16,316 nt of DNA, taken from positions 1 to 16,316 of the forward strand of contig JADGQD010000023.1 of assembly GCA_017882065.1 (NCBI GenBank), read 5' to 3'. Position 1 is the stretch's first letter. Each line of letters begins with the position of its first letter. This DNA is from Anaerolineales bacterium (GTDB lineage: Bacteria > Chloroflexota > Anaerolineae > Anaerolineales > Villigracilaceae). The position numbers and the translations under genes are program-made. Under the pieces are notes generated by a model that worked only from the letters and a program-made list of their open reading frames with translations, was not told the DNA's origin and made no database searches. Positions 1 to 6,821 of this stretch are shown here, piece by piece.

Positions 1-746
1 GGCGAGAGCGTGACCAGAACCTTGTCGTATGCCTCGGTCGTCTCACTGCGGACCGTTACCGCGCTGGAACCTGCCGCGTGCTCGATGAGCGTGACCGGCG
101 TCTGGAGGCGGATCTCGGCTCCCATTTCCCGCAGCCTGTCTGCGAACATATCGGCAAAGTTCTGGAACCCGCCCTCGAATGTGCCCAGGCGCGTGGTGCG
201 TGCTTTTAAACGGGCCCACATCCAGGCCATGTTGACCTGCTTGTAGTAGCGCTCGCCAAATTTGCCGATGACCAGCGGCTCCCACATCATCTTATAGACT
301 TTCTCTCCCGCCCACTTGCGCAGCCAATCATCCACGGTGAATTTTTCCAGGGCTTTCCAGTTATTCGTCAGACGCAGGAACACGCCTACCAAACCGAAGC
401 GGATCTTGTTGATCCCGAAGCCCAGGCCGGGGAAGAGTAGCGCTTTGACGATGGAATCGAACGGGTGGAACTTCCCGTTGTGGTACATCACCGTCAGCGG
501 GCGCGGGAAGATAACCTTGTCTTCCCAACCCAGTTCTTTGATGAGACCGAGCATATGCTTGTCGCTTGCGAACCAGTGGTGGTAAAACTTCTCCACTGAC
601 CAGTCCCATCCGGGCTCCTTGAACCCGCTTGCCAGACCGCCCACGTAATCCGCGGCCTCGAAGATGGTCACTCTGTGACCGGCTTTGGTCAAATCGTACG
701 CAGCCGCCATTCCGCTGAAACCTGCTCCGATGATTGCGATTTTCAT
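1..746 (-). CDS. FAD/NAD(P)-dependent oxidoreductase, C-terminus cut off by window edge
   Basis: The minus-strand frame starting at ATG 744-746 stays open to the left edge, giving about 248 codons without a stop. The N-terminus is a Rossmann dinucleotide-binding motif, KIAIIGAGFSGMAAAYDL, followed by an acidic residue closing the second strand (TIFEA) and then GGLASG. This is typical of the amine-oxidase/phytoene-desaturase/protoporphyrinogen-oxidase superfamily (COG1232-like). Further in come GKFGERYYKQVNMAWMW and GTFEGGFQNFADMFADRL, segments typical of this group's FAD/substrate region. The exact substrate cannot be read from the sequence; membrane-lipid or sugar-nucleotide chemistry is possible. 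A GGAG ribosome site (minus strand, 755-758 region) lies about 8 bases before the start. The gene follows the UPF0104 gene by 41 bases, so the two are probably co-transcribed. Family assignment is good; function is unknown. Confidence 0.88.
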   Translation of the reverse strand, partial: MKIAIIGAGFSGMAAAYDLTKAGHRVTIFEAADYVGGLASGFKEPGWDWSVEKFYHHWFASDKHMLGLIKELGWEDKVIFPRPLTVMYHNGKFHPFDSIVKALLFPGLGFGINKIRFGLVGVFLRLTNNWKALEKFTVDDWLRKWAGEKVYKMMWEPLVIGKFGERYYKQVNMAWMWARLKARTTRLGTFEGGFQNFADMFADRLREMGAEIRLQTPVTLIEHAAGSSAVTVRSETTEAYDKVLVTLS

Positions 747-758
747 ACCATTTTCTCC

Positions 759-783
759 GTAGGGGCGATCCTTGTGGTCGTCC
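759..783 (+). repeat. GTAG-type interspersed repeat copy (intergenic)
   Basis: The 25-base stretch starts GTAGGGGCGATCC and ends GGTCGTCC. It forms a degenerate inverted repeat (GGGCGA against GTCGTCC). It fits wholly inside the 41-base gap between the UPF0104 stop codon and the ribosome site of the FAD oxidoreductase gene. Its shape resembles the other GTAG-headed palindromes in this window, but its arms differ. Membership of one family is an inference. Confidence 0.5.
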
Positions 784-787
784 TGGG

Positions 788-1819
788 TTACGCGTCTCCC
801 TCATTTGTCTCTGCTCTCAGCGCATCATTCCACTTGATTCCCTCGCGTGCCATGTAATACGCGCCCAGCAGCGTGATCGGCACCCAGAGTGCCACATGCA
901 GGACGAGCGTATAACCGGTCGCCACGGCCGTGTTCACTCCGTCCGCTACCAGCACGGCAATACCGGGGGCGTCGAAGGTGCCCAGGTAACCGGGTGCAGC
1001 CGGGATGGTGGTTGCCAGGTTGACCACGCCGTTCATCAACATCAGCGTGAAGAAACTGACATCTCCCTGGAGCCCGAAAGCATGCAGCACGAACCAGTAC
1101 TTGACCGTTTCCAATAGCCAGATGATGACGGATGTCAGGAATACCATCAACACGTTGACCGGCGAGCGCAGTGAGGCCAGGCCGTCCAAAAACATATGCA
1201 TGATACCGCTGGTCTTCTCGCGGATGTGGACGGGCAGCAGCCGGTTAATAAACCACTCGCCGAACCTGGCTGTCACCTTCGGGAACATGGCTGCCAGAAG
1301 GAAAATAGCCAGCGCTCCGAAGAACGCCACACTGCCCCATATAGCCAGATCCTGGATCGTGACATTCCACTTTCCGACCGGGACGGACACATCCGCCAGT
1401 TTTGCCAGTTGTGCCAGGTTAACGAAAACAAAAGCCAGCATCACCACCCCGTCGAAGATGCGCTCGACGATGATGGTGGCCAGTGAGGCCGAGATCGGCA
1501 CGCTTTCCTTGCGCTTCAGAATGACCGCCCGCAGCACCTCACCCGCCCGGGCCGGGTAGACGTTATTGCCCATGTAGCCAATGCAAGTGATGGGGAATAT
1601 CACCCGCGTCTTGATCGCTTTGATTGGCTTGAGCAGGTAATGCCAGCGCCAGGCGCGCGCCCAGACCGCTATAAAATAGACTGCCACGCCCGGCAGGATC
1701 CACCAATAGTTGGCGCTTTGGAGCGCCAACCAGAAATCACCCCATTCCAGTTTGCGGACCACGAAATACAGGAACACCGCGCTGATTAAGACACCGACCC
1801 AGAATTGCCATTTTTTCAT
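788..1819 (-). CDS. UPF0104 / lysylphosphatidylglycerol synthase-type transmembrane protein
   Basis: This 343-residue integral membrane protein has about eight hydrophobic segments, the first at residues 5-22. It carries the signature of the flippase-like UPF0104/AglD family (Pfam PF03706): GYMGNNVYPARAGEVLRA at 81-98, IIVERIFDG at 116-124 and PAAPGYLGTFDA near 273-284. The family includes the membrane half of MprF, which moves aminoacylated lipids, and stand-alone proteins linked to lipid or polyprenyl-glycan handling. There is no soluble GNAT-like synthase domain, so this is the transmembrane module alone. It is the first gene of a two-gene minus-strand unit with the FAD oxidoreductase. No Shine-Dalgarno is visible before ATG 1817-1819, but TAAAAT lies 7 bases upstream. 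The substrate is unknown. Confidence 0.9.
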   Translation of the reverse strand: MKKWQFWVGVLISAVFLYFVVRKLEWGDFWLALQSANYWWILPGVAVYFIAVWARAWRWHYLLKPIKAIKTRVIFPITCIGYMGNNVYPARAGEVLRAVILKRKESVPISASLATIIVERIFDGVVMLAFVFVNLAQLAKLADVSVPVGKWNVTIQDLAIWGSVAFFGALAIFLLAAMFPKVTARFGEWFINRLLPVHIREKTSGIMHMFLDGLASLRSPVNVLMVFLTSVIIWLLETVKYWFVLHAFGLQGDVSFFTLMLMNGVVNLATTIPAAPGYLGTFDAPGIAVLVADGVNTAVATGYTLVLHVALWVPITLLGAYYMAREGIKWNDALRAETNEGDA

Positions 1820-2084
1820 AAGAATGATTTTACCATGCAGGCAGGTACCAACACTTCTACATTGAAAGTTCCAGAAACACCGTTGTAACTCTATCAGATT
1901 GCCTTTTTCGTGCTAGAATTACAAGGTATAGTGTAAATATCTGAACAATGGGTACTGCGTAGATATTTGAACCCAAATCGTCTTTTTTTCCTTGTTTTTT
2001 GCCGCTTCAGATCAGAAATTTAAACAAGAAGCAGTAAAATCTCGTTATTTTCGAACAATTCGATACAGGAAAGTTCATAGATTT
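1820..2084. other. Divergent intergenic region upstream of two transcription units
   Basis: These 265 AT-rich bases separate the minus-strand UPF0104 gene from the plus-strand cyclic-nucleotide/PH gene and should hold promoters for both. On the plus strand, TATAGT at 1927-1932 has TTTTTC at 1904-1909, 17 bases upstream, as a weak possible -35. An 8-base inverted repeat, AAATATCT (1935-1942) and AGATATTT (1961-1968), follows directly and could be an operator. The reading frame upstream of 2085 is open from a TTG at 1992, but its AT-rich make-up and TTG start argue against it being coding. Confidence 0.4.
1827..1832 (-). promoter_or_regulatory. Candidate -10 box for the UPF0104 gene (leaderless type)
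   Basis: The minus strand reads TAAAAT, five of six bases of the -10 consensus, followed by 7 bases and then the ATG. There is no good -35 at 16-18 bases and no ribosome site. Transcription starting at or next to the ATG would fit a leaderless mRNA. This is inference from position only. Confidence 0.35.
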
Positions 2085-3830
2085 ATGCAAGAAGCACTAA
2101 GTATGCTCAATGAAACTTCTGAACGGGTTGCATTTCTAAACCGTATTCAACTTTTTTACGGCCTGAACCAGGAGCAGTTTGAGGCCGTGGCGAAAGAGTT
2201 GACTGAAGAAACATTCCCCGCCGGGAAAGATATCGTCAAACAAGGCGCGGAGGGCGATTGTCTTTACCTGATTTGGAGCGGCAGGGTAAGCCTCACCCAG
2301 TCGGGGAAAGAGCAGCCGGTGGCGACCTATGGGGCTGGCGATAATTTTGGGGAAGAATCGGTGCTTGTCAACCGTCACCGGTGGACAGCTACGGTCACGA
2401 CCACCGAAGAGACCCTCGTGCTGGTGCTGAGGCGTGCGCAATTTCGAAATCTTCTAAAACAGGCTCCCGGTCTGAGAACAAATTTTGCTGTCACGGTCAA
2501 CACCCATCGCCTGGAACGGCGTACCCTCTTCAAGTGGCTTCAGTCGAATGAGGTCATCTACTTCATGTCGCGCAAGCACCCCATCCTGCTTGGGCAGGCA
2601 TTGATAGGGCCGGTACTGCTTGCAGTGGCAGCGATCATAGGGATGTTGGCGGTATGGTATTACTCGCTCTGGGTCCCCGCGCTGGCAGGCGTATGGTATC
2701 TGGCACTGCTTGTGGGTTTGGGCGCGGTAGGATGGGCGGTCTGGAATGGCTTTGACTGGAGTAACGACTATTATATTATTACCGACCGGCGCGTAGTCTG
2801 GGTGGAGAAGGTAGTGGGGATTTACGAAAGCCGCCAGGAAGCGCCGCTTTCCGCCATCCAGCGCGTCAATGTGGAGACGGAATACTCCGGGCGGATCCTG
2901 GATTATGGGGATATCGTTATATCGACGATTGTCGGAAGTACTCTTAAATTAGAAAATGTAGATCACCCCTATCAAGCCGCCGCTTTGATCGATCAGCACT
3001 GGAAACGCTCCAAGGAGACTTCCCGCAAGATGGACCTGGAGGAGATCAACAATGCTCTCCGCGCCCGCCTGCTGGATGGAAAGGACAAGCCCGCCCAGAT
3101 TCAGGGGATTGTGACGAATCAACAGGAAAAGAAAAATCCCTACGAAGATCAGCGGGGTTTCGCCAATCTCTTCCGTCTGCGGTTTGAACAACTATCCACG
3201 GTCACGTATCGCAAGCATATCATCGTCCTTTTCGAACAGACGTGGATACCTGGCTTGATCCTGTTTATCCTGCTCGGAATATTTGTCTATGAGGTGTTCA
3301 GCCCCACTTCCTCCTTTGCCACGCTATTCAACGTGAAATCGGGTTGGCTGGTGTTAATCTGGATGTTCCTGTTTGTTGCGGCATTGATTTGGGGGATTTA
3401 TGAGTACTTGGATTGGAGCAACGACATCTTCCAGGTCACGCCCGAGCAGATCATGGATATTGACAAGACTCCGCTAGGGGAGGCGACCAGCGACATCGCC
3501 TCTCTGGAAAACATCCTGTCCATCGAATCCAAGCGGATCGGCATCCTCGAACTGCTCTTCAACTACGGCACGGTTTACATCACCGTAGGCGGCGGTAAGG
3601 AGATGGCCTTCGAAAATGTCTACAATCCCTCCGCTGTGCAGGAGGATATCGAACGCCGCCGGCTGGAGCGGATCACCAAAAAAGAGCAGGAAAGCATTAA
3701 GGCCGAACGCGAACGCACAGCCGACTGGTTCGCAGCATATTTCAACAGCGAACAGCAGTTACGGCACGAAGAAGGCACGCCCGTCGATAAGAAACCGGAA
3801 GACAGCCAACCGAAGAATGAAGTAGAATAG
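2085..3830 (+). CDS. Cyclic nucleotide-binding-like domain fused to two TM-bacterial-PH units
   Basis: With ATG 2085 the protein has 581 residues. ATG 2103 is an equally possible start and neither has a strong ribosome site. Residues 15-135 form a cNMP-binding-fold domain with a phosphate-cassette-like FGEESVL (88-94). The place usually held by the phosphate-binding Arg in R-[ST]-A is Trp100 (WTATV), so classical cAMP binding is doubtful. Next come hydrophobic segments at about 166-222, a bPH2-type domain (225-310), a charged linker, a second hydrophobic pair (about 385-440), a second bPH2-like domain (443-525) and a charged coiled-coil tail. DWSNDYYIITDRRVVWVEK (224-242) and DWSNDIFQVTPEQIMDIDK (443-461) show that the TM-PH unit is duplicated. 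It is likely an inner-membrane sensor or scaffold. The gene leads the cluster with def, recF and the cupin. Its role is unknown. Confidence 0.85.
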   Translation: MQEALSMLNETSERVAFLNRIQLFYGLNQEQFEAVAKELTEETFPAGKDIVKQGAEGDCLYLIWSGRVSLTQSGKEQPVATYGAGDNFGEESVLVNRHRWTATVTTTEETLVLVLRRAQFRNLLKQAPGLRTNFAVTVNTHRLERRTLFKWLQSNEVIYFMSRKHPILLGQALIGPVLLAVAAIIGMLAVWYYSLWVPALAGVWYLALLVGLGAVGWAVWNGFDWSNDYYIITDRRVVWVEKVVGIYESRQEAPLSAIQRVNVETEYSGRILDYGDIVISTIVGSTLKLENVDHPYQAAALIDQHWKRSKETSRKMDLEEINNALRARLLDGKDKPAQIQGIVTNQQEKKNPYEDQRGFANLFRLRFEQLSTVTYRKHIIVLFEQTWIPGLILFILLGIFVYEVFSPTSSFATLFNVKSGWLVLIWMFLFVAALIWGIYEYLDWSNDIFQVTPEQIMDIDKTPLGEATSDIASLENILSIESKRIGILELLFNYGTVYITVGGGKEMAFENVYNPSAVQEDIERRRLERITKKEQESIKAERERTADWFAAYFNSEQQLRHEEGTPVDKKPEDSQPKNEVE

Positions 3831-3853
3831 GCGCTCCAACCTCTTGATTTATT

Positions 3854-3858
3854 GGTGA
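3854..3858 (+). promoter_or_regulatory. Ribosome binding site of def
   Basis: GGTGA lies 3 bases before ATG 3862, in the 31-base gap after the upstream stop. It is a close but usable Shine-Dalgarno and supports ATG 3862 as the start. Confidence 0.5.
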
Positions 3859-3861
3859 ACT

Positions 3862-4374
3862 ATGACGCTCCGTGAAATTGTCACCCTGCCCGACCCCGTC
3901 CTGCGTCGCAAAGCCCGGACCGTTACCCGCTTCGACGCGGAATTGCAAACCCTGATTGAAGATATGATCGAGACCCTGCGCGAGGCGCCCGGTGTTGGGT
4001 TGGCGGCGCCGCAGGTGGGCGTTTCAGACCGCCTCATCGTAGTGGAGTATCCTGAGGACGATGAGCAAGAGGACGCCCCGAAGAGACTCTTTGTAGTGGT
4101 TAACCCGGAGATAAAAGAGACCTTGGCAGAGACCGAAATGGGCATAGAAGGTTGCCTTTCCATCCCCGGTCTGCAAGGGGATGTTGAGCGGTCCCTGGCG
4201 GTGACGGTCAAAGGTCAGACGCGCCGCGGGCAGTCGGTCAAAATTAAGGCCAAAGGTTGGCTGGCGCGCATCTTTCAGCACGAGATTGATCACCTGAACG
4301 GTGTCGTTTTTACCGACCGGGCCACAAAGGTCTGGAAACCCGCCCCGGAAGAGCCGGTTTTGGATAACGTGTAA
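3862..4374 (+). CDS. def: Peptide deformylase
   Basis: This cytoplasmic 170-residue metalloenzyme removes the formyl group from the initiator methionine of new proteins. All three family motifs are intact: GVGLAAPQ (residues 44-51), EGCLS (96-100, metal ligand Cys98) and HEIDH (140-144, ligands His140 and His144, catalytic Glu141). Length is normal for the family. The N-terminus (TLREIVTLPDPVLRRKA) is typical and supports the start. The gene lies 31 bases after the cyclic-nucleotide/PH gene and 13 bases before recF on the same strand, so it is likely co-transcribed with both. The insert around residues 62-70 is acidic (EDDEQED). Nothing suggests loss of function. Confidence 0.98.
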   Translation: MTLREIVTLPDPVLRRKARTVTRFDAELQTLIEDMIETLREAPGVGLAAPQVGVSDRLIVVEYPEDDEQEDAPKRLFVVVNPEIKETLAETEMGIEGCLSIPGLQGDVERSLAVTVKGQTRRGQSVKIKAKGWLARIFQHEIDHLNGVVFTDRATKVWKPAPEEPVLDNV

Positions 4375-4387
4375 CCCTCACCCTCCT

Positions 4388-5608
4388 ATGTTTTTGACCC
4401 ACCTCTCCCTGACCAACTTCCGCAGTTTCGCCCGCCTGGATATGGACATCCCCCGGCGGGTTGTTTTGCTGACCGGCAGCAATGCGCAGGGCAAGACCAG
4501 TGTGCTGGAGGCGGTCTATTTTCTGGCAGCCTTCACCTCCTTCCAGACCCACGCGGACCGGCAACTGGTCAACTTCCTCGAAGCCAAAAAGGAACTGGCG
4601 GTGGGACGGCTGGTGGCCGAGTATACGCGCGGGCCGGCCAAACACCGGCTCGAGGTCCGGCTGGTGCTCGAAGCGGTCGGAGCCACCGGGCAGCGCCTGC
4701 GCAAGGAAATCCTGCTCGACGGCATCAAACGTCCGCTGTCCGAAGTCATCGGGCATTTCAACGCGGTCATCTTTGTGCCGCAGATGACGCAGATCATCGA
4801 GGGCGGGCCTGAGGAACGCCGCCGCACCCTGAACCTGGCGCTGGCGCAGACCGTCCCCGGCTATGCCCACCTGTTGAGCGAGTATGGGCAGGCGCTGTCC
4901 CAGCGCAACGCCCTGCTCAAACTGCTGGCCGAGCAAGGGGGAGACCAGTCTCAGTTGGATTTCTGGGATGAGACCATCACCCGCACCGGGGCGACCATTA
5001 TCTTGCGGCGCATTGAGGCGGTGCACGAGATCGAGAAACTGGCCGCCCGCATTCATCGGGACCTGACGCATGGCGCGGAAGTGCTGCGGATCCATTACCA
5101 TCCGGCTTACGATCCACTGCCGCCCCCGGACGGGCAGATCGCCATGCCGCTCAAGACCACTGTGCAGCGTAACGGCTTCACCGAGGATGACATCCGCCAG
5201 GGATATGCCGCAGCGCTGAAAGATAACCGTGCCGAGGAAATCCGCCGCGGGGTAACGGTGCTCGGTCCGCACCGGGACGAGCTTCGTTTCCTCGCCAACG
5301 GGATTGACCTGACTGACTTCGGTTCGCGTGGACAGGTGCGCACGACGCTGTTGGCGTTCAAGCTGGCCGAGATCGAGTGGATGAAATCCCGCACCGGTCA
5401 GTGGCCGGTGCTGCTACTGGATGAAGTGCTGGCCGAACTGGATACGCAGCGTCGTCTTGATTTGCTGGCATATCTGGATAAAATCGAGCAGGCGATCCTG
5501 ACCACGACGGATTTGAAGTTGTTTTCCCCCGATTTCGTTGAAAAGGCTGAAAAGTGGGAAGTTTCCTCCGGGACGGTCAAGGTCCGGGAGGCTGGAAAGG
5601 AAGGGTAA
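4388..5608 (+). CDS. recF: DNA replication/repair protein RecF
   Basis: RecF is a 406-residue SMC-like ATPase that helps RecO and RecR load RecA at single-strand gaps. Visible motifs are the N-terminal LSLTNFRSF typical of RecF, Walker A GSNAQGKT (30-37), the ABC-type region LGPHRDEL (about 291-298) followed by FGSRGQVRTTLLAFKLAE (about 311-328), Walker B LLLDEVLAELD (about 341-351) and the switch strand ILTTTD. ATG 4388 is chosen because RecF homology starts there; the frame is open further upstream, but only across the end of def. There is no Shine-Dalgarno and the gap to def is 13 bases, so translation probably depends on coupling. recF often sits beside dnaA/dnaN/gyrB; here it is between def and a cupin gene. 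The cupin start lies one base after the recF stop. Confidence 0.97.
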   Translation: MFLTHLSLTNFRSFARLDMDIPRRVVLLTGSNAQGKTSVLEAVYFLAAFTSFQTHADRQLVNFLEAKKELAVGRLVAEYTRGPAKHRLEVRLVLEAVGATGQRLRKEILLDGIKRPLSEVIGHFNAVIFVPQMTQIIEGGPEERRRTLNLALAQTVPGYAHLLSEYGQALSQRNALLKLLAEQGGDQSQLDFWDETITRTGATIILRRIEAVHEIEKLAARIHRDLTHGAEVLRIHYHPAYDPLPPPDGQIAMPLKTTVQRNGFTEDDIRQGYAAALKDNRAEEIRRGVTVLGPHRDELRFLANGIDLTDFGSRGQVRTTLLAFKLAEIEWMKSRTGQWPVLLLDEVLAELDTQRRLDLLAYLDKIEQAILTTTDLKLFSPDFVEKAEKWEVSSGTVKVREAGKEG

Positions 5609-5609
5609 G

Positions 5610-5975
5610 ATGTCTGTCAAACACGCGCAGGATGTGCAAGCGCAAGTTGTCAAAGCGGGGGATAAGACCACCATCCAGGTGTTGATTTCATCACAGGAAG
5701 GTCCGAATTTTGCCTTGCGCCGTTTCGTGATGGAACCCGGTGGCGGGATGCCGGAGCATACCAACACGGTGGAGCATGAGCAGTACGTGCTGCAGGGTCA
5801 CGCCAGCATCGGCATTGGCGATGAGACTTTCGATGTTCACGTCGGGGACGTGGTCTTCATCCCGCAGGGCGTGCCGCACTGGTATCAGAATGTGGGCGAG
5901 GAGAATTTTGAATTCCTGTGTGTAATTCCAAATAAAGAGGATAGGATAACTTTACTCGACAAGGCGTCTTGTTGA
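5610..5975 (+). CDS. Small single-domain cupin protein
   Basis: This 121-residue protein consists of one conserved beta-barrel cupin domain. Motif 1 runs from PGGGMPEHTNTVEHEQYVL to LQG; motif 2 is GDVVFIPQGVPHWYQN (79-94). Likely metal ligands are His50, His56/Glu57 and His90. The second His of the usual HxH pair is Asn52, so metal binding may be altered. The start at ATG 5610 comes one base after the recF stop, and a GGAAGGG ribosome site (5599-5605) overlaps the end of recF, so this start is well supported. Single-domain cupins act as small-molecule isomerases, dioxygenases or binding proteins. Nothing in the sequence or neighbours gives a substrate. It is the last gene of the plus-strand cluster and converges on rsmG. 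Confidence 0.9.
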   Translation: MSVKHAQDVQAQVVKAGDKTTIQVLISSQEGPNFALRRFVMEPGGGMPEHTNTVEHEQYVLQGHASIGIGDETFDVHVGDVVFIPQGVPHWYQNVGEENFEFLCVIPNKEDRITLLDKASC

Positions 5976-6029
5976 CATTACTCCCCGCTACTTCCCACTG
6001 ATTACTGACAGCTGAACACTGGCAACCGG

Positions 6030-6740
6030 TTACAACGGCTTCTTGGCCGGTATGCCAGGCTTGCGCGGATACTGCGGGGGTGTTGCAGCCACCTTATCCA
6101 TCACCACCAGAAAACGTTCGTCGGCCACACCCGGTAATGTGACGGGGAGCAGTTGGCGCGTGCGCCCGCCGAGAATTTTGAGCGCCTTTTCGGCTTTGTG
6201 GGTCTCAGCCGGTCCGCTCTGGCCTTTCTGCGCCAGCATGGCTCCGCCCACCTGCACCAGCGGCAGGAGATATTCGGCCAGCACCTGCAAGTTCGCCACG
6301 GCGCGCGCCACGGCCCAGTCGTAGGCTTCACGGTGAGCGGGCATCTGCCCCACATCCTCAGCGCGGGCAGTGACCACTTCCGTGTCATCCAGTTTCAGGG
6401 TCTCGACCATGTGCCGGCAGAAATTGGTTTTCTTACCCACCGATTCGACCAGCGTCAGCCGCATGGACGGGTACAGGATTTTGAGCGGTATGCCCGGAAA
6501 ACCAGCGCCGGTGCCGATGTCAATCAGCCGCCGGGGCGGATTTTCCTTCCAGGCCAGCACGCAGGAAAAGGAGTCCAGGAAGTGTTTGGTGCGGATTCCT
6601 TCCACATCCCGGATTGCGGTCAGGTTGAATTTCTCGTTCCACGCCAGCAGTTCGCGCTCGAATGTCATCAGCGCCACCACCTGTCGGCCGGTCAGGTGAA
6701 CGCCAAAGAGTTGCTGGGCCTCGTGGACAAGTTTCTCCAT
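6030..6740 (-). CDS. rsmG: 16S rRNA (guanine527-N7)-methyltransferase RsmG (GidB)
   Basis: RsmG is a 236-residue SAM-dependent methyltransferase that makes m7G at position 527 of 16S rRNA in the small ribosomal subunit. Key segments are WNEKFNLTAI (34-43), the SAM-binding loop DIGTGAGFPGIPL (74-86), LVESVGKKTNF (97-107), ARAEDV (125-130), and RAVA followed by the KG of the catalytic domain. Length is as expected. ATG 6738-6740 is preferred. A TTG two codons upstream (6744-6746) is an alternative because GAGAGGGG from the hairpin arm lies 8 bases before it. TATAAT (6748-6753, minus) is 7 bases before the ATG, which would suit a leaderless message. In many bacteria loss of RsmG gives low-level streptomycin resistance. 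The C-terminal tail is short and basic. Confidence 0.97.
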   Translation of the reverse strand: MEKLVHEAQQLFGVHLTGRQVVALMTFERELLAWNEKFNLTAIRDVEGIRTKHFLDSFSCVLAWKENPPRRLIDIGTGAGFPGIPLKILYPSMRLTLVESVGKKTNFCRHMVETLKLDDTEVVTARAEDVGQMPAHREAYDWAVARAVANLQVLAEYLLPLVQVGGAMLAQKGQSGPAETHKAEKALKILGGRTRQLLPVTLPGVADERFLVVMDKVAATPPQYPRKPGIPAKKPL

Positions 6741-6747
6741 TGACAAA

Positions 6748-6753
6748 ATTATA
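6748..6753 (-). promoter_or_regulatory. Candidate -10 box for rsmG
   Basis: A perfect TATAAT on the minus strand lies 7 bases upstream of the rsmG ATG and overlaps the outer edge of the 14-base inverted repeat. There is no clear -35 because that space is occupied by the hairpin. It could be a leaderless promoter or chance. Confidence 0.35.
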
Positions 6754-6803
6754 CCCCTCTCCCGGCTTGCCCTGAGCGAAGTCGAAGGGCGGGAGAGGGG
6801 TAT
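6751..6803. repeat. Perfect 14-base inverted repeat with CCTGAGCGAAGTCGAAGGG core
   Basis: ATACCCCTCTCCCG (6751-6764) pairs perfectly with CGGGAGAGGGGTAT (6790-6803). The 25-base interior carries CCCT/AGGG (6770-6773 and 6786-6789), which extends the stem around the widely dispersed phrase CCTGAGCGAAGTCGAAGGG. The element fills most of the 81-base gap between the DUF4349 stop and the rsmG start. It could end or weaken read-through, or fold over the rsmG start region. There is no T-run, so it is not a classical terminator. It looks like an interspersed repeat. Confidence 0.85.
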
Positions 6804-6821
6804 TGGAGTGATGAGGGTTGC

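Noticed and set aside
243..257. GTAGTAGCGCTCGCC as another copy of the GTAGT repeat
   Set aside because: It encodes part of the conserved GERYYKQ segment of the FAD oxidoreductase and lacks inverted arms, so chance is the simpler explanation.
361..804. Minus-strand open frame overlapping the FAD oxidoreductase
   Set aside because: It is out of frame with the Rossmann-motif protein and rich in Arg/Gly without recognisable family features. The true frame is the one starting at 746.
1992..2084. TTG-started N-terminal extension of the cyclic-nucleotide/PH protein
   Set aside because: It has a TTG start, no ribosome site and AT-rich composition unlike the gene body, and it overlaps the likely promoter region. 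ATG 2085 or 2103 is a better start.
4310..5272. Long minus-strand open frame opposite recF (320 codons)
   Set aside because: It lies entirely opposite recF and the end of def, which carry clear family motifs. It has no recognisable domain; high-GC codon use keeps the antisense frame open.
5956..5975. Hairpin TCGACAAG/CTTGTTGA at the end of the cupin gene as a terminator
   Set aside because: The stem is short and AT-rich, includes one G-U pair, ends at the stop codon itself and has no T-run on either strand.
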